A stretch of 64,000 nt of DNA from Enterococcus lemanii (GTDB lineage Bacteria; Bacillota; Bacilli; Lactobacillales; Enterococcaceae). The stretch lies in NCBI RefSeq assembly GCF_016909125.1, contig NZ_JAFBFD010000003.1, forward strand, positions 37,611-101,610, in the 5' to 3' direction. The notes beneath the pieces are model-generated. The model had not been told where the DNA came from. It worked only from the letters and a program-made list of their open reading frames with translations, and did no database searches. Positions 56,959 through 64,000 of this stretch are shown piece after piece (the stretch's first letter is position 1; every line of letters starts with the position of its first letter). Position numbers and translations under genes: made by a program.

Positions 56959-57837
56959 TTATTCTCCGATTGTTTCGATCTCATGGTATTGATTATAGAC
57001 AACTTGTTTTTTTAGTTGATGACGTTTGGCTATTTCTTTAATTGCTTCACTCGGTTTTTTTCCGGCTTTGATTAATTCTTCGACTTGCTCTTTTAAACTC
57101 CCCGCATCAACTTCCGCCACTTCTTCTATCTCACTTGCCCCAGCAACCATTAAGCAACATTCCCCTTTAATCGGTTGCTCGGCCAAATACGCCGCTAGTT
57201 CTTGAAGTGTCCCACGCAAATATTCTTCATGAATTTTAGTTAACTCGCGACAAATCACCGCTTGACGCTCACTTCCGAATACGGTACTCATCATTTGAAT
57301 TGTTTTATGAATGCGAAAAGGCGATTCATAAAAAATTAAGGTCGCCGCTTGATTTTTTAGACTTTCTAAAGCAGCTTGTTGTTCTTTTTTCTTACGGGGT
57401 AAAAAACCATGAAAATAATGGGGTTGCGGCATTAAACCAGAAGCAATTAAAGCGGTCAATCCTGCTGTAGGTCCTGGTAAAGAAACCACTTTTATTCCTG
57501 CTTCGATACAAGCCGAAACTAATTCATGGCCAGGGTCACTAATTGATGGCATTCCTGCATCACTGACTTGAGCAATCGATTCTCCTTTTTCTAATCGTTC
57601 AATCATCTGAGGAATCCGCTCACGATAGTTATGTTCGTGAAAACTTTTTTGTGGTGTGGAAATTTCAAAGTGATTTAATAATTTTTGGGTGTTCCGAGTA
57701 TCTTCACTGGCAATGAATTGGACTTCTTTTAAAATTTGAATGCTGCGAAATGTCATATCTTCTAAATTTCCAATTGGGGTTGGAACTAAATATAAGATAC
57801 CGCTTGGTTCTCCTTTAAAACTCATTTGAACTTGCAT
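56959..57837 (-). CDS. rsmI: 16S rRNA (cytidine1402-2'-O)-methyltransferase
   Basis: 292-residue SAM-dependent enzyme of the tetrapyrrole-methylase fold, which pairs with RsmH to modify C1402. It has YLVPTPIGNLEDMTFR at the N-terminus, ASEDTRNTQKLL, VSDAGMPSISDPG and SGLMPQPHYFHGFLPRKK. ATG 57837 follows GAGGTG; the frame extends to 57861. It closes the dnaX cluster behind a hairpin at 57854-57908. Confidence 0.95.
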   Translation of the reverse strand: MQVQMSFKGEPSGILYLVPTPIGNLEDMTFRSIQILKEVQFIASEDTRNTQKLLNHFEISTPQKSFHEHNYRERIPQMIERLEKGESIAQVSDAGMPSISDPGHELVSACIEAGIKVVSLPGPTAGLTALIASGLMPQPHYFHGFLPRKKKEQQAALESLKNQAATLIFYESPFRIHKTIQMMSTVFGSERQAVICRELTKIHEEYLRGTLQELAAYLAEQPIKGECCLMVAGASEIEEVAEVDAGSLKEQVEELIKAGKKPSEAIKEIAKRHQLKKQVVYNQYHEIETIGE

Positions 57838-57853
57838 TTTTTCACCTCGTAAA

Positions 57854-57908
57854 AATACCAATACGCTTATTTACGAAATTTTATCATTTCACAAGGCGTA
57901 TTGGTATT
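57854..57908 (-). terminator. 13-bp perfect hairpin between yabA and rsmI
   Basis: The arms AATACCAATACGC (57854-57866) and GCGTATTGGTATT (57896-57908) enclose a 29-base loop; on the minus strand the second arm ends in TTTTT. It may be a partial terminator that lowers rsmI expression, since no separate rsmI promoter is visible. Confidence 0.6.
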
Positions 57909-57926
57909 ATTTATTTCTTTTATTTT

Positions 57927-58286
57927 TTAGGACAAACCACTTTCACGATAAATGACTTCTAAACAAAAAGCACATGGTTCATCATTTTCACGACGAGAAC
58001 CATATAAATCATAACAAACATGAAAGCCTTCTTCATAGATTTTTTCTAAATTTAAACGTGATTTGGATAAGCCTTGTTTATTTTTATCGCTGGAAGCATC
58101 AAGAGGGTGCTGGTCAATTTCACGGATATGCGCGCGTAAACGTTGATTTTCTAGCTCTAAAGTCGTATTCTTTTCAACTAGCTCTTGTAAAGAAGTCTTC
58201 ATATTTGCTAGTTTTTTGATTAGTCCTTGTAATTCTAATTCAAAATCATCTAGTCCATCATACAAAGAACGCTTATCCATTGACAT
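57927..58286 (-). CDS. yabA: Initiation-control protein YabA
   Basis: 119-residue negative regulator of replication initiation that bridges DnaA and the beta clamp. An N-terminal coiled coil (residues about 15-60, LELENQRLRAHIREID) is followed by a C-terminal zinc site (FHVCYDLYGSRR, then CAFC). AGGTGG is placed for ATG 58286 or the ATG two codons later. Overlaps ricT by 14 bases. Confidence 0.93.
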   Translation of the reverse strand: MSMDKRSLYDGLDDFELELQGLIKKLANMKTSLQELVEKNTTLELENQRLRAHIREIDQHPLDASSDKNKQGLSKSRLNLEKIYEEGFHVCYDLYGSRRENDEPCAFCLEVIYRESGLS

Positions 58287-59103
58287 TTTTCCCACCTGCT
58301 TTTGCTACTTTTTTAATTTCCTCATCGTCGTATTCGACAGGAACTTCTTTGCCATAAAGGCGAACTTTTACGATTCGACTTAATAAATTCAAACCGACGA
58401 CTTTCCCTGGTCCATCCGGGGTTAGAACTTCACTACCATAATCTGGTAATTCTTTTTTAGCTAACTCGTATTCATCATTTTCGTATTTTAGACAACACAT
58501 TAACCGACCACATAACCCTGAAATTTTTATCGGGTTTAATGATAATCCTTGGTCTTTGGCCATTTTTATTGAAACAGGAACGAAATCCCCTAAGAAAGTT
58601 GAACAACAAAGCTGGCGACCACAAGGGCCAATACCACCTAAAATCTTCGCTTCATCGCGCACACCAATTTGACGAAGCTCGATGCGTGTTTTAAAAATAG
58701 CAGCTAGATCTTTCACGAGCTCACGAAAATCAATCCGTCCATCGGCAGTAAATTGAAAAACCATTTTGGAACGATCAAAGGTATACTCCACATCGACAAG
58801 CTTCATTTTTAAGCCATGTTCGCGGATTTTTTGTTTGCCAATCGCTACCGCTTCTTTTGCAGCTAAAAGATTCTCTTCGTGACGGGCGATTTCTTTTTCA
58901 GAAGCAGCGTGTAAAATAGGTTGCAACTCACCTGGTAAATCCTCTGCAGACATTTCTTTATTGGCAATGGCTACTTTTGCCATATACTTCGCTTGTTGAG
59001 ATTCAACTAAAACGTAATCATTATATGAAAATTGGTGCTTGCCAGGAGAAAAATAATAAATGTGTCCCGCTTGACGATAGCGTACTCCGATTACTTCGAC
59101 CAT
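58273..59103 (-). CDS. ricT: PSP1-domain protein RicT (YaaT)
   Basis: 276 residues. In Bacillus this protein forms the Y-complex with RicA and RicF that directs RNase Y. The diagnostic cysteines are GGIGPCGRQLCCSTFLGDF and ISGLCGRLMCCLKYE. The N-terminus is MVEVIGVRYRQAGHIYYFSP, from ATG 59103 with AGGAGG ahead; the longer frame overlaps holB. Confidence 0.93.
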   Translation of the reverse strand: MVEVIGVRYRQAGHIYYFSPGKHQFSYNDYVLVESQQAKYMAKVAIANKEMSAEDLPGELQPILHAASEKEIARHEENLLAAKEAVAIGKQKIREHGLKMKLVDVEYTFDRSKMVFQFTADGRIDFRELVKDLAAIFKTRIELRQIGVRDEAKILGGIGPCGRQLCCSTFLGDFVPVSIKMAKDQGLSLNPIKISGLCGRLMCCLKYENDEYELAKKELPDYGSEVLTPDGPGKVVGLNLLSRIVKVRLYGKEVPVEYDDEEIKKVAKAGGKNVNG

Positions 59104-59122
59104 TGAATTCCCTCCTATATCA

Positions 59123-60058
59123 TTAGTCAAAAAGGATGCGTAAACTTAATTGTTCGACAACATTTTGAAACGAAACATTTGCAGCTAATTTCTTTTGTGC
59201 TTGCAAAATAAGTTCCATCGCTTGATTTGATGATAAAACACTTAATTGCGCTTGTAACTGTTCGTCTCTTCGTTCTTGGAATAAAGTCAGTAAGAACAGT
59301 AATATTCTTTGTTGCTGTTCTTTTTCTTTTCCAATCGCTAAAAGATTTTTTTGAACATAAACAAAAGCTTGGGAATCTTTTTTATTTAAATAGTTAAACC
59401 ACTTTAAAACAACATCCTTAGCACAATTAAACCATTCATCTTGTGAGATTTCAACTGCTTTTTGATAACTATTTGTCAAGCTGACCAAGAGTTTGGCGTT
59501 TTCTTTTGAAAAACCATTTTCTTCTAATTGTTGTTTGATCTTTTCTGAACTTAAAGGATAAAAATGAATAATTTGGCAACGCGATTGAATGGTTGGAATA
59601 ATTTTACCTAAATTTTGTGTCTCTAAAATAAATAAGACATCGCCATCGGGTTCTTCTAAAAATTTCAATAAACTATTCGCCGCACTCGTATTTAATTTTT
59701 CTGCCTCTTGTAAAACAAAAATTTGTCGCCCTTTTTCAAACCCTTTTTTGGTAAATTCTTGCTGTAATTGGCGAATCTGATCGACTTTAATACTTTGACC
59801 ATCAGGGCGAATCACTCGAATGTTAGGGTGTTCACCTTCTGCAATTCGACGACAATTGGCACATTTTTCGCAAGGATTATTCTCACGAACTTGTTGACAA
59901 AACAAACGCTTAGCTAACCACAAACTCAGTTGATGCTTGCCCGTTCCTTGCTCCCCTTCAAAAAGATAAGCATGAGCGATTCGCCCATGCTCCACATTTT
60001 TTTTCATTTGAGAGAAAACGAGGGGCTGGTGATTGCTTAAAAAATCTTGCTCACTCAT
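59123..60058 (-). CDS. holB: DNA polymerase III delta' subunit
   Basis: 311-residue clamp-loader subunit. The degenerate P-loop GEQGTGKHQLS near residue 36 and the zinc cysteines CEKCANC are visible, followed by LQEAEKLNTSAANSLLKFLEEP (sensor/SRC region). Starts at ATG 60058 after GGGAGG. Works with DnaX, encoded upstream in the same cluster. Confidence 0.94.
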   Translation of the reverse strand: MSEQDFLSNHQPLVFSQMKKNVEHGRIAHAYLFEGEQGTGKHQLSLWLAKRLFCQQVRENNPCEKCANCRRIAEGEHPNIRVIRPDGQSIKVDQIRQLQQEFTKKGFEKGRQIFVLQEAEKLNTSAANSLLKFLEEPDGDVLFILETQNLGKIIPTIQSRCQIIHFYPLSSEKIKQQLEENGFSKENAKLLVSLTNSYQKAVEISQDEWFNCAKDVVLKWFNYLNKKDSQAFVYVQKNLLAIGKEKEQQQRILLFLLTLFQERRDEQLQAQLSVLSSNQAMELILQAQKKLAANVSFQNVVEQLSLRILFD

Positions 60059-60073
60059 AGGCGCCTCCCTCAA

Positions 60074-60403
60074 TTAGTACTGATGAAATCCTTCAATTGG
60101 CAATACGAAGACGGTTGCGCCCCCTACTTCAACCTCAACGGGATAAGGAACTTGGCCATCTAAAGTAACATCCAAAGACATCGAACTGGAGAGGTATTGC
60201 TTTCTTGATTGACACGTTTGTTTAATTAACTCTAAGGTTTCTTGTACGCGCTCTTCTTCCACACCAATAATAAATGTGCTATTCCCAGCTTTTAAAAAAC
60301 CACCGGTTGAAGAAAGTTTAGTTGCACGAATATTGGCATCAATAAACTCATTCGCTAAACGATTACTATCTTTATCTTGGACGATTGCCATGACTAATTT
60401 CAT
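60074..60403 (-). CDS. darA: Cyclic-di-AMP receptor DarA (PstA/YaaQ)
   Basis: 109-residue PII-like signalling protein: MKLVMAIVQDKDSNRLANEF, then ATKLSSTGGFLKAGNSTF, which carries the c-di-AMP-contacting Thr/Gly residues, and the C-terminal GGATVFVLPIEGFHQY. The downstream target is unknown in this family. Overlaps the tmk stop by four bases. Confidence 0.93.
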   Translation of the reverse strand: MKLVMAIVQDKDSNRLANEFIDANIRATKLSSTGGFLKAGNSTFIIGVEEERVQETLELIKQTCQSRKQYLSSSMSLDVTLDGQVPYPVEVEVGGATVFVLPIEGFHQY

Positions 60404-61056
60404 TTTCCTTCATCTCCTTTAAAATATTCCGGGTAATGATTCACAATTGCAGTAAAACTCGCATCAACCACTTGTTGCAAGCCCATGCGCGCATCGATTC
60501 GATGAATACGCTGTGGGTTATTTTCTGCTAATTTTAAATACGCATGTCGAACTCGTTGGTGAAATTCTAACCCTTCAGAATCCAAGCGGTCAATTTGGTG
60601 CGTTCGATTTTGTTGAATCCGACGTAACCCCGTATCAGAATCTACATCTAGATAAAGAGTAAAAGAAGGTTTTGTCCCCTCTGTTGCAAATTCGTTAATT
60701 TTTTCAATTTCAGATAAACCAATTCGACGCCCTGCCCCTTGATAAGCAAGCGAACTATCCACAAATCGATCACAGATAACAATTTTCCCTTCATTTAAAG
60801 CAGGCAAAATTACTTCAACTAAGTGTTGTCTTCTAGCTGCCGCATAAAGTAAAGCTTCTGTACGTTCGTCCATCTCTTTGTTTCTTGGATCTAAAATAAT
60901 TTGACGAATTTTTTCAGAAATCTTTACGCCGCCTGGTTCTCTTGTTTTAATGATTCCTTTTTTGGCAATCATTTGAAGTCTTGGATACAACTCTTGAATG
61001 ACGCTCGTTTTTCCTGCCCCATCTGGACCTTCAATTGTAATGAAAATTCCGCTCAC
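60400..61056 (-). CDS. tmk: Thymidylate kinase
   Basis: 218-residue dTMP kinase. P-loop GPDGAGKTS near residue 10, the DR motif CDRFVDSSLAYQG near 95, and the lid. Starts with GTG 61056, seven bases after GGAGG. In the dnaX-recR-tmk-holB order. Confidence 0.96.
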   Translation of the reverse strand: MSGIFITIEGPDGAGKTSVIQELYPRLQMIAKKGIIKTREPGGVKISEKIRQIILDPRNKEMDERTEALLYAAARRQHLVEVILPALNEGKIVICDRFVDSSLAYQGAGRRIGLSEIEKINEFATEGTKPSFTLYLDVDSDTGLRRIQQNRTHQIDRLDSEGLEFHQRVRHAYLKLAENNPQRIHRIDARMGLQQVVDASFTAIVNHYPEYFKGDEGK

Positions 61057-61094
61057 TATGATTCCTCCATCTATCTTTTACACTTCACTCATTT

Positions 61095-61691
61095 TTATAA
61101 TTCACGTCGACCTTCGACTGCTTTTAATAACGTTACTTCATCCGCATACTCAATGTCGCTGCCAACAGATAAACCATGTGCCAAACGCGTCACTTTGATT
61201 CCTGCTGGTTTAATCAAACGTGACAAATACATCGCCGTCGCTTCGCCTTCGGTCGTTGCATTGGTCGCAATAATTACTTCTTTTACTTCTTCATTATGAA
61301 GCCGACTAATCAAGCTACCTAAGTTAATATCTTCTGGTCCTGTCCCTTCCATTGGCGACAATACCCCATGTAAAACATGATACAAACCACGATATTCTCG
61401 AACTTTCTCTAAAGACATCACATCTTTTGACTCTTCAACAACTAAAATCGTGCTTTTATCACGCGTCGGATCTTGGCAAATTTCGCAAGGATCTTCTTCT
61501 GTTAAATTACCACAAATATGACAATACCTCAAATCACGTTTGGCACTAAGTAAAGACTTGGCAAATTCACTAACCACTTCATCTTTCATTTCAATTGTAT
61601 AAAAAGCTAAACGAGTGGCCGTCTTTTGGCCAATCCCGGGTAAATTCATATAACTTGCAATTAATCTTGCGATTGGTTCTGGATATTGCAC
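61095..61691 (-). CDS. recR: Recombination mediator RecR
   Basis: 198-residue protein: helix-hairpin-helix ([15 protein letters not shown]), zinc finger [16 protein letters not shown], Toprim domain ([14 protein letters not shown]) and Walker B-like C-terminus ([19 protein letters not shown] [15 protein letters not shown]). Loads RecA with RecFO. 38 nt upstream of tmk. Confidence 0.97.
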   Translation of the reverse strand: MQYPEPIARLIASYMNLPGIGQKTATRLAFYTIEMKDEVVSEFAKSLLSAKRDLRYCHICGNLTEEDPCEICQDPTRDKSTILVVEESKDVMSLEKVREYRGLYHVLHGVLSPMEGTGPEDINLGSLISRLHNEEVKEVIIATNATTEGEATAMYLSRLIKPAGIKVTRLAHGLSVGSDIEYADEVTLLKAVEGRREL

Positions 61692-61714
61692 TAATAAACG
61701 CTCCTTAATGAAAC

Positions 61715-62029
61715 TTAGAAGCCTGGTAAACCTTTCGTATATTTACCCATGACAGCTTCTGTTTCTTTTTCAATTTTTGCTAAAACATCATTCATTGCCA
61801 TTGCTGTTAAGTCTTGTAACATTTCGGCATCTTCTGGATCAATAATCGCTGGATCAATTGTAATTTCTTTAATTTTTCTATCTCCAGTAGCAACAACTTT
61901 GACATAGCCATTGGTTGCTTCACCCATAAATTCTTTTTCATTTAGTGACGCTTGCGCCGCTACCATTTCTTTTTGCATTTTTTGTACTTGTTTCATCATA
62001 CCTTGCATATTTCCCATTCCACGCATCAT
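61715..62029 (-). CDS. ebfC: YbaB/EbfC-family nucleoid-associated protein
   Basis: 104-residue DNA-binding protein: Met-rich helix [19 protein letters not shown], then [20 protein letters not shown]. Always between dnaX and recR in Firmicutes. Tandem ATGs at the start; GGAG ten bases ahead. Confidence 0.95.
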   Translation of the reverse strand: MMRGMGNMQGMMKQVQKMQKEMVAAQASLNEKEFMGEATNGYVKVVATGDRKIKEITIDPAIIDPEDAEMLQDLTAMAMNDVLAKIEKETEAVMGKYTKGLPGF

Positions 62030-62053
62030 TTAAAAATCGCTCCATTTCTAATA

Positions 62054-63805
62054 TTATTCTTCATTTTCAATAATTGTTGCTAGTTCTCCAAATAATTCTT
62101 GGGCTTTTTCGACAACTAAGTCCGTTTTTTTCGTATCAATTGGCGCTTGTTGTTCTTCTAAGCCATCTAATTCAGCCGGGGCCGATTCATCACTGGTCGT
62201 ATGGTAACTTTCTAAATATTCTTGACGTAATTGTCCCCAATTTTCTTTAGGTATAAAAACAACTTCCGGGGCATAGTCGGTAATTAAACGACTAAACTGA
62301 TTGTGCACCATTAACTTTAATTCTTCATCATTGGCAGCTCTTTGGCAAATAATCTCGTATTCAAAGGCTATCACAATCCCATCCGGACTAGCTGCTTTCA
62401 CCTCACTTGATTTTAGCATTGCTCGATGCGTTGGCGTAAAATAAGTGAGTAATTCTTCCCAAACTTGTCGAACTTGAACTAAATGGTTTTTGGTTGCACC
62501 TTTTAATACGCGATAAACTTTTTCTTTTGGTAATCGATAGCTAATCCCTGTTGTTTTCGCTTTTCGAGTAGTTGGTGTTTCTTTGGCAACGGGTGTCTGT
62601 GTTGATTGTTGCGCTTTTAAAGCTTGAATTTCTTTTTGTAACTGTTGGATCGTAACTTTTAACTGCTCAAATTCAGGTATTTGAGCAGAAGTAAGCGGCG
62701 CATTTTGCACACTTGCTCCTTGCGGTGTCGAACTTGTTAATTTAACCATCGCGACTTCTAAATAGATTTTAGGATTCGTCGTTAAACGAACTTCATTTTG
62801 AGTATCATTTAAAATCTGAATCCATTCATAAACTTGACTCGGAGTGACTACTTGCGCAAGTTGTTTAAAATCATCTGTTAAAGTCACACTTTTTTCAACC
62901 AACATTTGGGGTGCTTGCTGGTAAATTAATAGATCACGACAATAAGTTAACAGGTTTTCAAGTAAGCGGCGTGCTTCTTTTCCATCTGCTAAAACTTCAT
63001 TTAGTTGTTCTAAGGCGAGTGCCGTTTGTTGTTTCTGCCAAGCTTCTACTAACGAATCCATCTTTTCAGCCGTTAGTCCTCCGGTAACTTCTAGTGCATC
63101 GACAATCTTTAATTGCCCTTCACTATAAGAAATCGCCTGGTCTAAAATACTGAGTGCATCCCGCATCCCACCTTCAGCTGCTTGGGCAATAATTTCAAGT
63201 GTCCCCGCTTCAAATAAAAGGTCATTCGTCTGTAAAATATGCGTTAAGTGCGCAACAATGTCTGCTGTTTGGATTCTTTTAAAATCAAAACGCTGTGTTC
63301 TAGAAATAATTGTTGCTGGAATTTTGTGCGGTTCCGTCGTAGCTAAAATAAAGATGACCTTTTGCTTTGGCTCCTCTAACGTTTTTAGTAACGCATTAAA
63401 CGCACCGGTTGAAAGCATATGGACTTCATCAATAATATAAATTTTATATTTTGCTTGCGTTGGGGCATAATTCGCCCGTTCTCGAATGAAGCGAATTTCG
63501 TCCACACCGTTATTGCTTGCAGCATCAATTTCGACAACATCGTCTAAATTACCTGCTGTAATCGCCGTACAAATCGCGCATTCATTACACGGTTCACCGT
63601 CTTGACGATTCGGGCAGTTAATTGCTTTAGCGAAGATTTTCGCTGCACTCGTCTTACCCGTCCCACGTGGTCCGGTAAACAAATACGCGTGAGAAATCTG
63701 TTCTTGAATGATGGCATTTTTTAATGTCTGTGTCACTGCTTTTTGGCCAACAATTTCGTCAAAGCGCTGTGAACGCCAAACGCGATATAGGGCTTGGTAG
63801 ACCAT
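62054..63805 (-). CDS. dnaX: DNA polymerase III gamma/tau subunit
   Basis: 583-residue clamp-loader ATPase. MVYQALYRVWRSQRFDEIVGQ, Walker A TGPRGTGKTSAAK near residue 45, zinc cysteines CPNRQDGEPCNECAIC, Walker B IIDEVHMLS, the SRC sensor, and a C-terminal tau-like extension with coiled coil (residues about 375-400) and an acidic end. First gene of the cluster; a TATAAT lies 34 bases upstream at 63839-63844, the -35 being weak. Confidence 0.96.
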   Translation of the reverse strand: MVYQALYRVWRSQRFDEIVGQKAVTQTLKNAIIQEQISHAYLFTGPRGTGKTSAAKIFAKAINCPNRQDGEPCNECAICTAITAGNLDDVVEIDAASNNGVDEIRFIRERANYAPTQAKYKIYIIDEVHMLSTGAFNALLKTLEEPKQKVIFILATTEPHKIPATIISRTQRFDFKRIQTADIVAHLTHILQTNDLLFEAGTLEIIAQAAEGGMRDALSILDQAISYSEGQLKIVDALEVTGGLTAEKMDSLVEAWQKQQTALALEQLNEVLADGKEARRLLENLLTYCRDLLIYQQAPQMLVEKSVTLTDDFKQLAQVVTPSQVYEWIQILNDTQNEVRLTTNPKIYLEVAMVKLTSSTPQGASVQNAPLTSAQIPEFEQLKVTIQQLQKEIQALKAQQSTQTPVAKETPTTRKAKTTGISYRLPKEKVYRVLKGATKNHLVQVRQVWEELLTYFTPTHRAMLKSSEVKAASPDGIVIAFEYEIICQRAANDEELKLMVHNQFSRLITDYAPEVVFIPKENWGQLRQEYLESYHTTSDESAPAELDGLEEQQAPIDTKKTDLVVEKAQELFGELATIIENEE

Positions 63806-64000
63806 AAAAATCCCCCTTCTTTTTAGTCACTATCTATTATTATACGCAATTTGACATAAAAAAACTACAATTTCCCTGAAGGTTTTAAAAGGAAGTTACA
63901 ACTTTCGCTAAGTGTAAAATATATTGCGGTAGGACTAGAAAAAAAGAAAGAAGACCATTATTCTTAATGTTAGGTTTAGCGGCCAATAACAAAAAGAGGA
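63806..64000. other. Intergenic end of window upstream of dnaX
   Basis: It holds the dnaX -10 and possibly a rightward promoter (TTACAA and TATATT 18 bases apart, near 63895-63925). An ATG at 63967 opens a plus-strand frame to the window edge (MLGLAANNKKR) without a good ribosome binding site. No scRNA (SRP RNA) gene, which precedes dnaX in Bacillus, was recognised. Confidence 0.4.

Noticed and set aside
63967..64000. Plus-strand gene starting at the right edge
   Set aside because: Only 11 codons are visible and there is no Shine-Dalgarno at a usable distance, so it is not listed as a CDS.
1..64000. CRISPR arrays or prophage genes
   Set aside because: No regularly spaced repeat series and no phage structural, integrase or cas gene was recognised.

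Overview
The window looks like chromosome of a low-GC Firmicute of the order Lactobacillales, most likely Enterococcaceae. The evidence is the dcw cluster order (mraZ to divIVA, ending at a T-box controlled ileS), a levR-driven mannose PTS operon with a separate IIB and a DUF956 gene (the mpt layout of enterococci), an ispA cluster without dxs (expected of a mevalonate-pathway organism), DUF3397 and DUF4044 small membrane proteins, and Gram-positive SOS, NrdR and CodY boxes. No rRNA, prophage or CRISPR array was seen.

Layout. 0-2 kb: the 3' part of a DtxR-family metal regulator, then zwf. 2-20 kb (minus strand): ileS with its T-box, divIVA, ylmH, ylmG, sepF, ylmE, ftsZ, ftsA, divIB, murG, murD, mraY, a PASTA-type class B PBP, ftsL, rsmH and mraZ, with a clean three-repeat MraZ operator, and a DUF3397 gene upstream. 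20-21.5 kb (plus): a CorA transporter and a 38-residue DUF4044 protein. 21.5-30 kb (minus): recN-argR, tlyA-ispA-xseB-xseA-folD, nusB-asp23, pepQ. 30-37 kb (minus): mannose PTS operon behind a textbook sigma-54 promoter, and levR. 37-38.4 kb: rplU-prp-rpmA behind an L21-type leader.

38.4-46.8 kb is the accessory part. It holds leuABCD, controlled by a CodY box and a leader peptide with five consecutive Leu codons followed by a terminator; an NAD-type 6-phosphogluconate dehydrogenase; a decayed IS3-type orfA; and an AT-rich gene for a multi-spanning membrane protein with a divergent GT51 (peptidoglycan glycosyltransferase) domain. Two 72-73 bp repeats in inverted orientation (65 of 73 aligned positions identical) bracket this block, and tRNA-Arg(UCU) lies just outside. 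This block is the best candidate for something undescribed.

46.8-56.9 kb: tRNA-Arg, trmR, a T-box controlled short ProRS, lplA, an MBL-fold hydrolase, an M42 aminopeptidase, nrdDG under two NrdR boxes, and dinB under an SOS box. 57-63.8 kb (minus): the conserved dnaX-ebfC-recR-tmk-darA-holB-ricT-yabA-rsmI replication and regulation cluster.

Together the genes cover cell division and wall synthesis, the oxidative pentose phosphate entry (zwf, gnd), sugar uptake, leucine synthesis, anaerobic dNTP synthesis and DNA replication or repair. Starts were moved from the longest open frame wherever a Shine-Dalgarno sequence clearly pointed to an inner codon.
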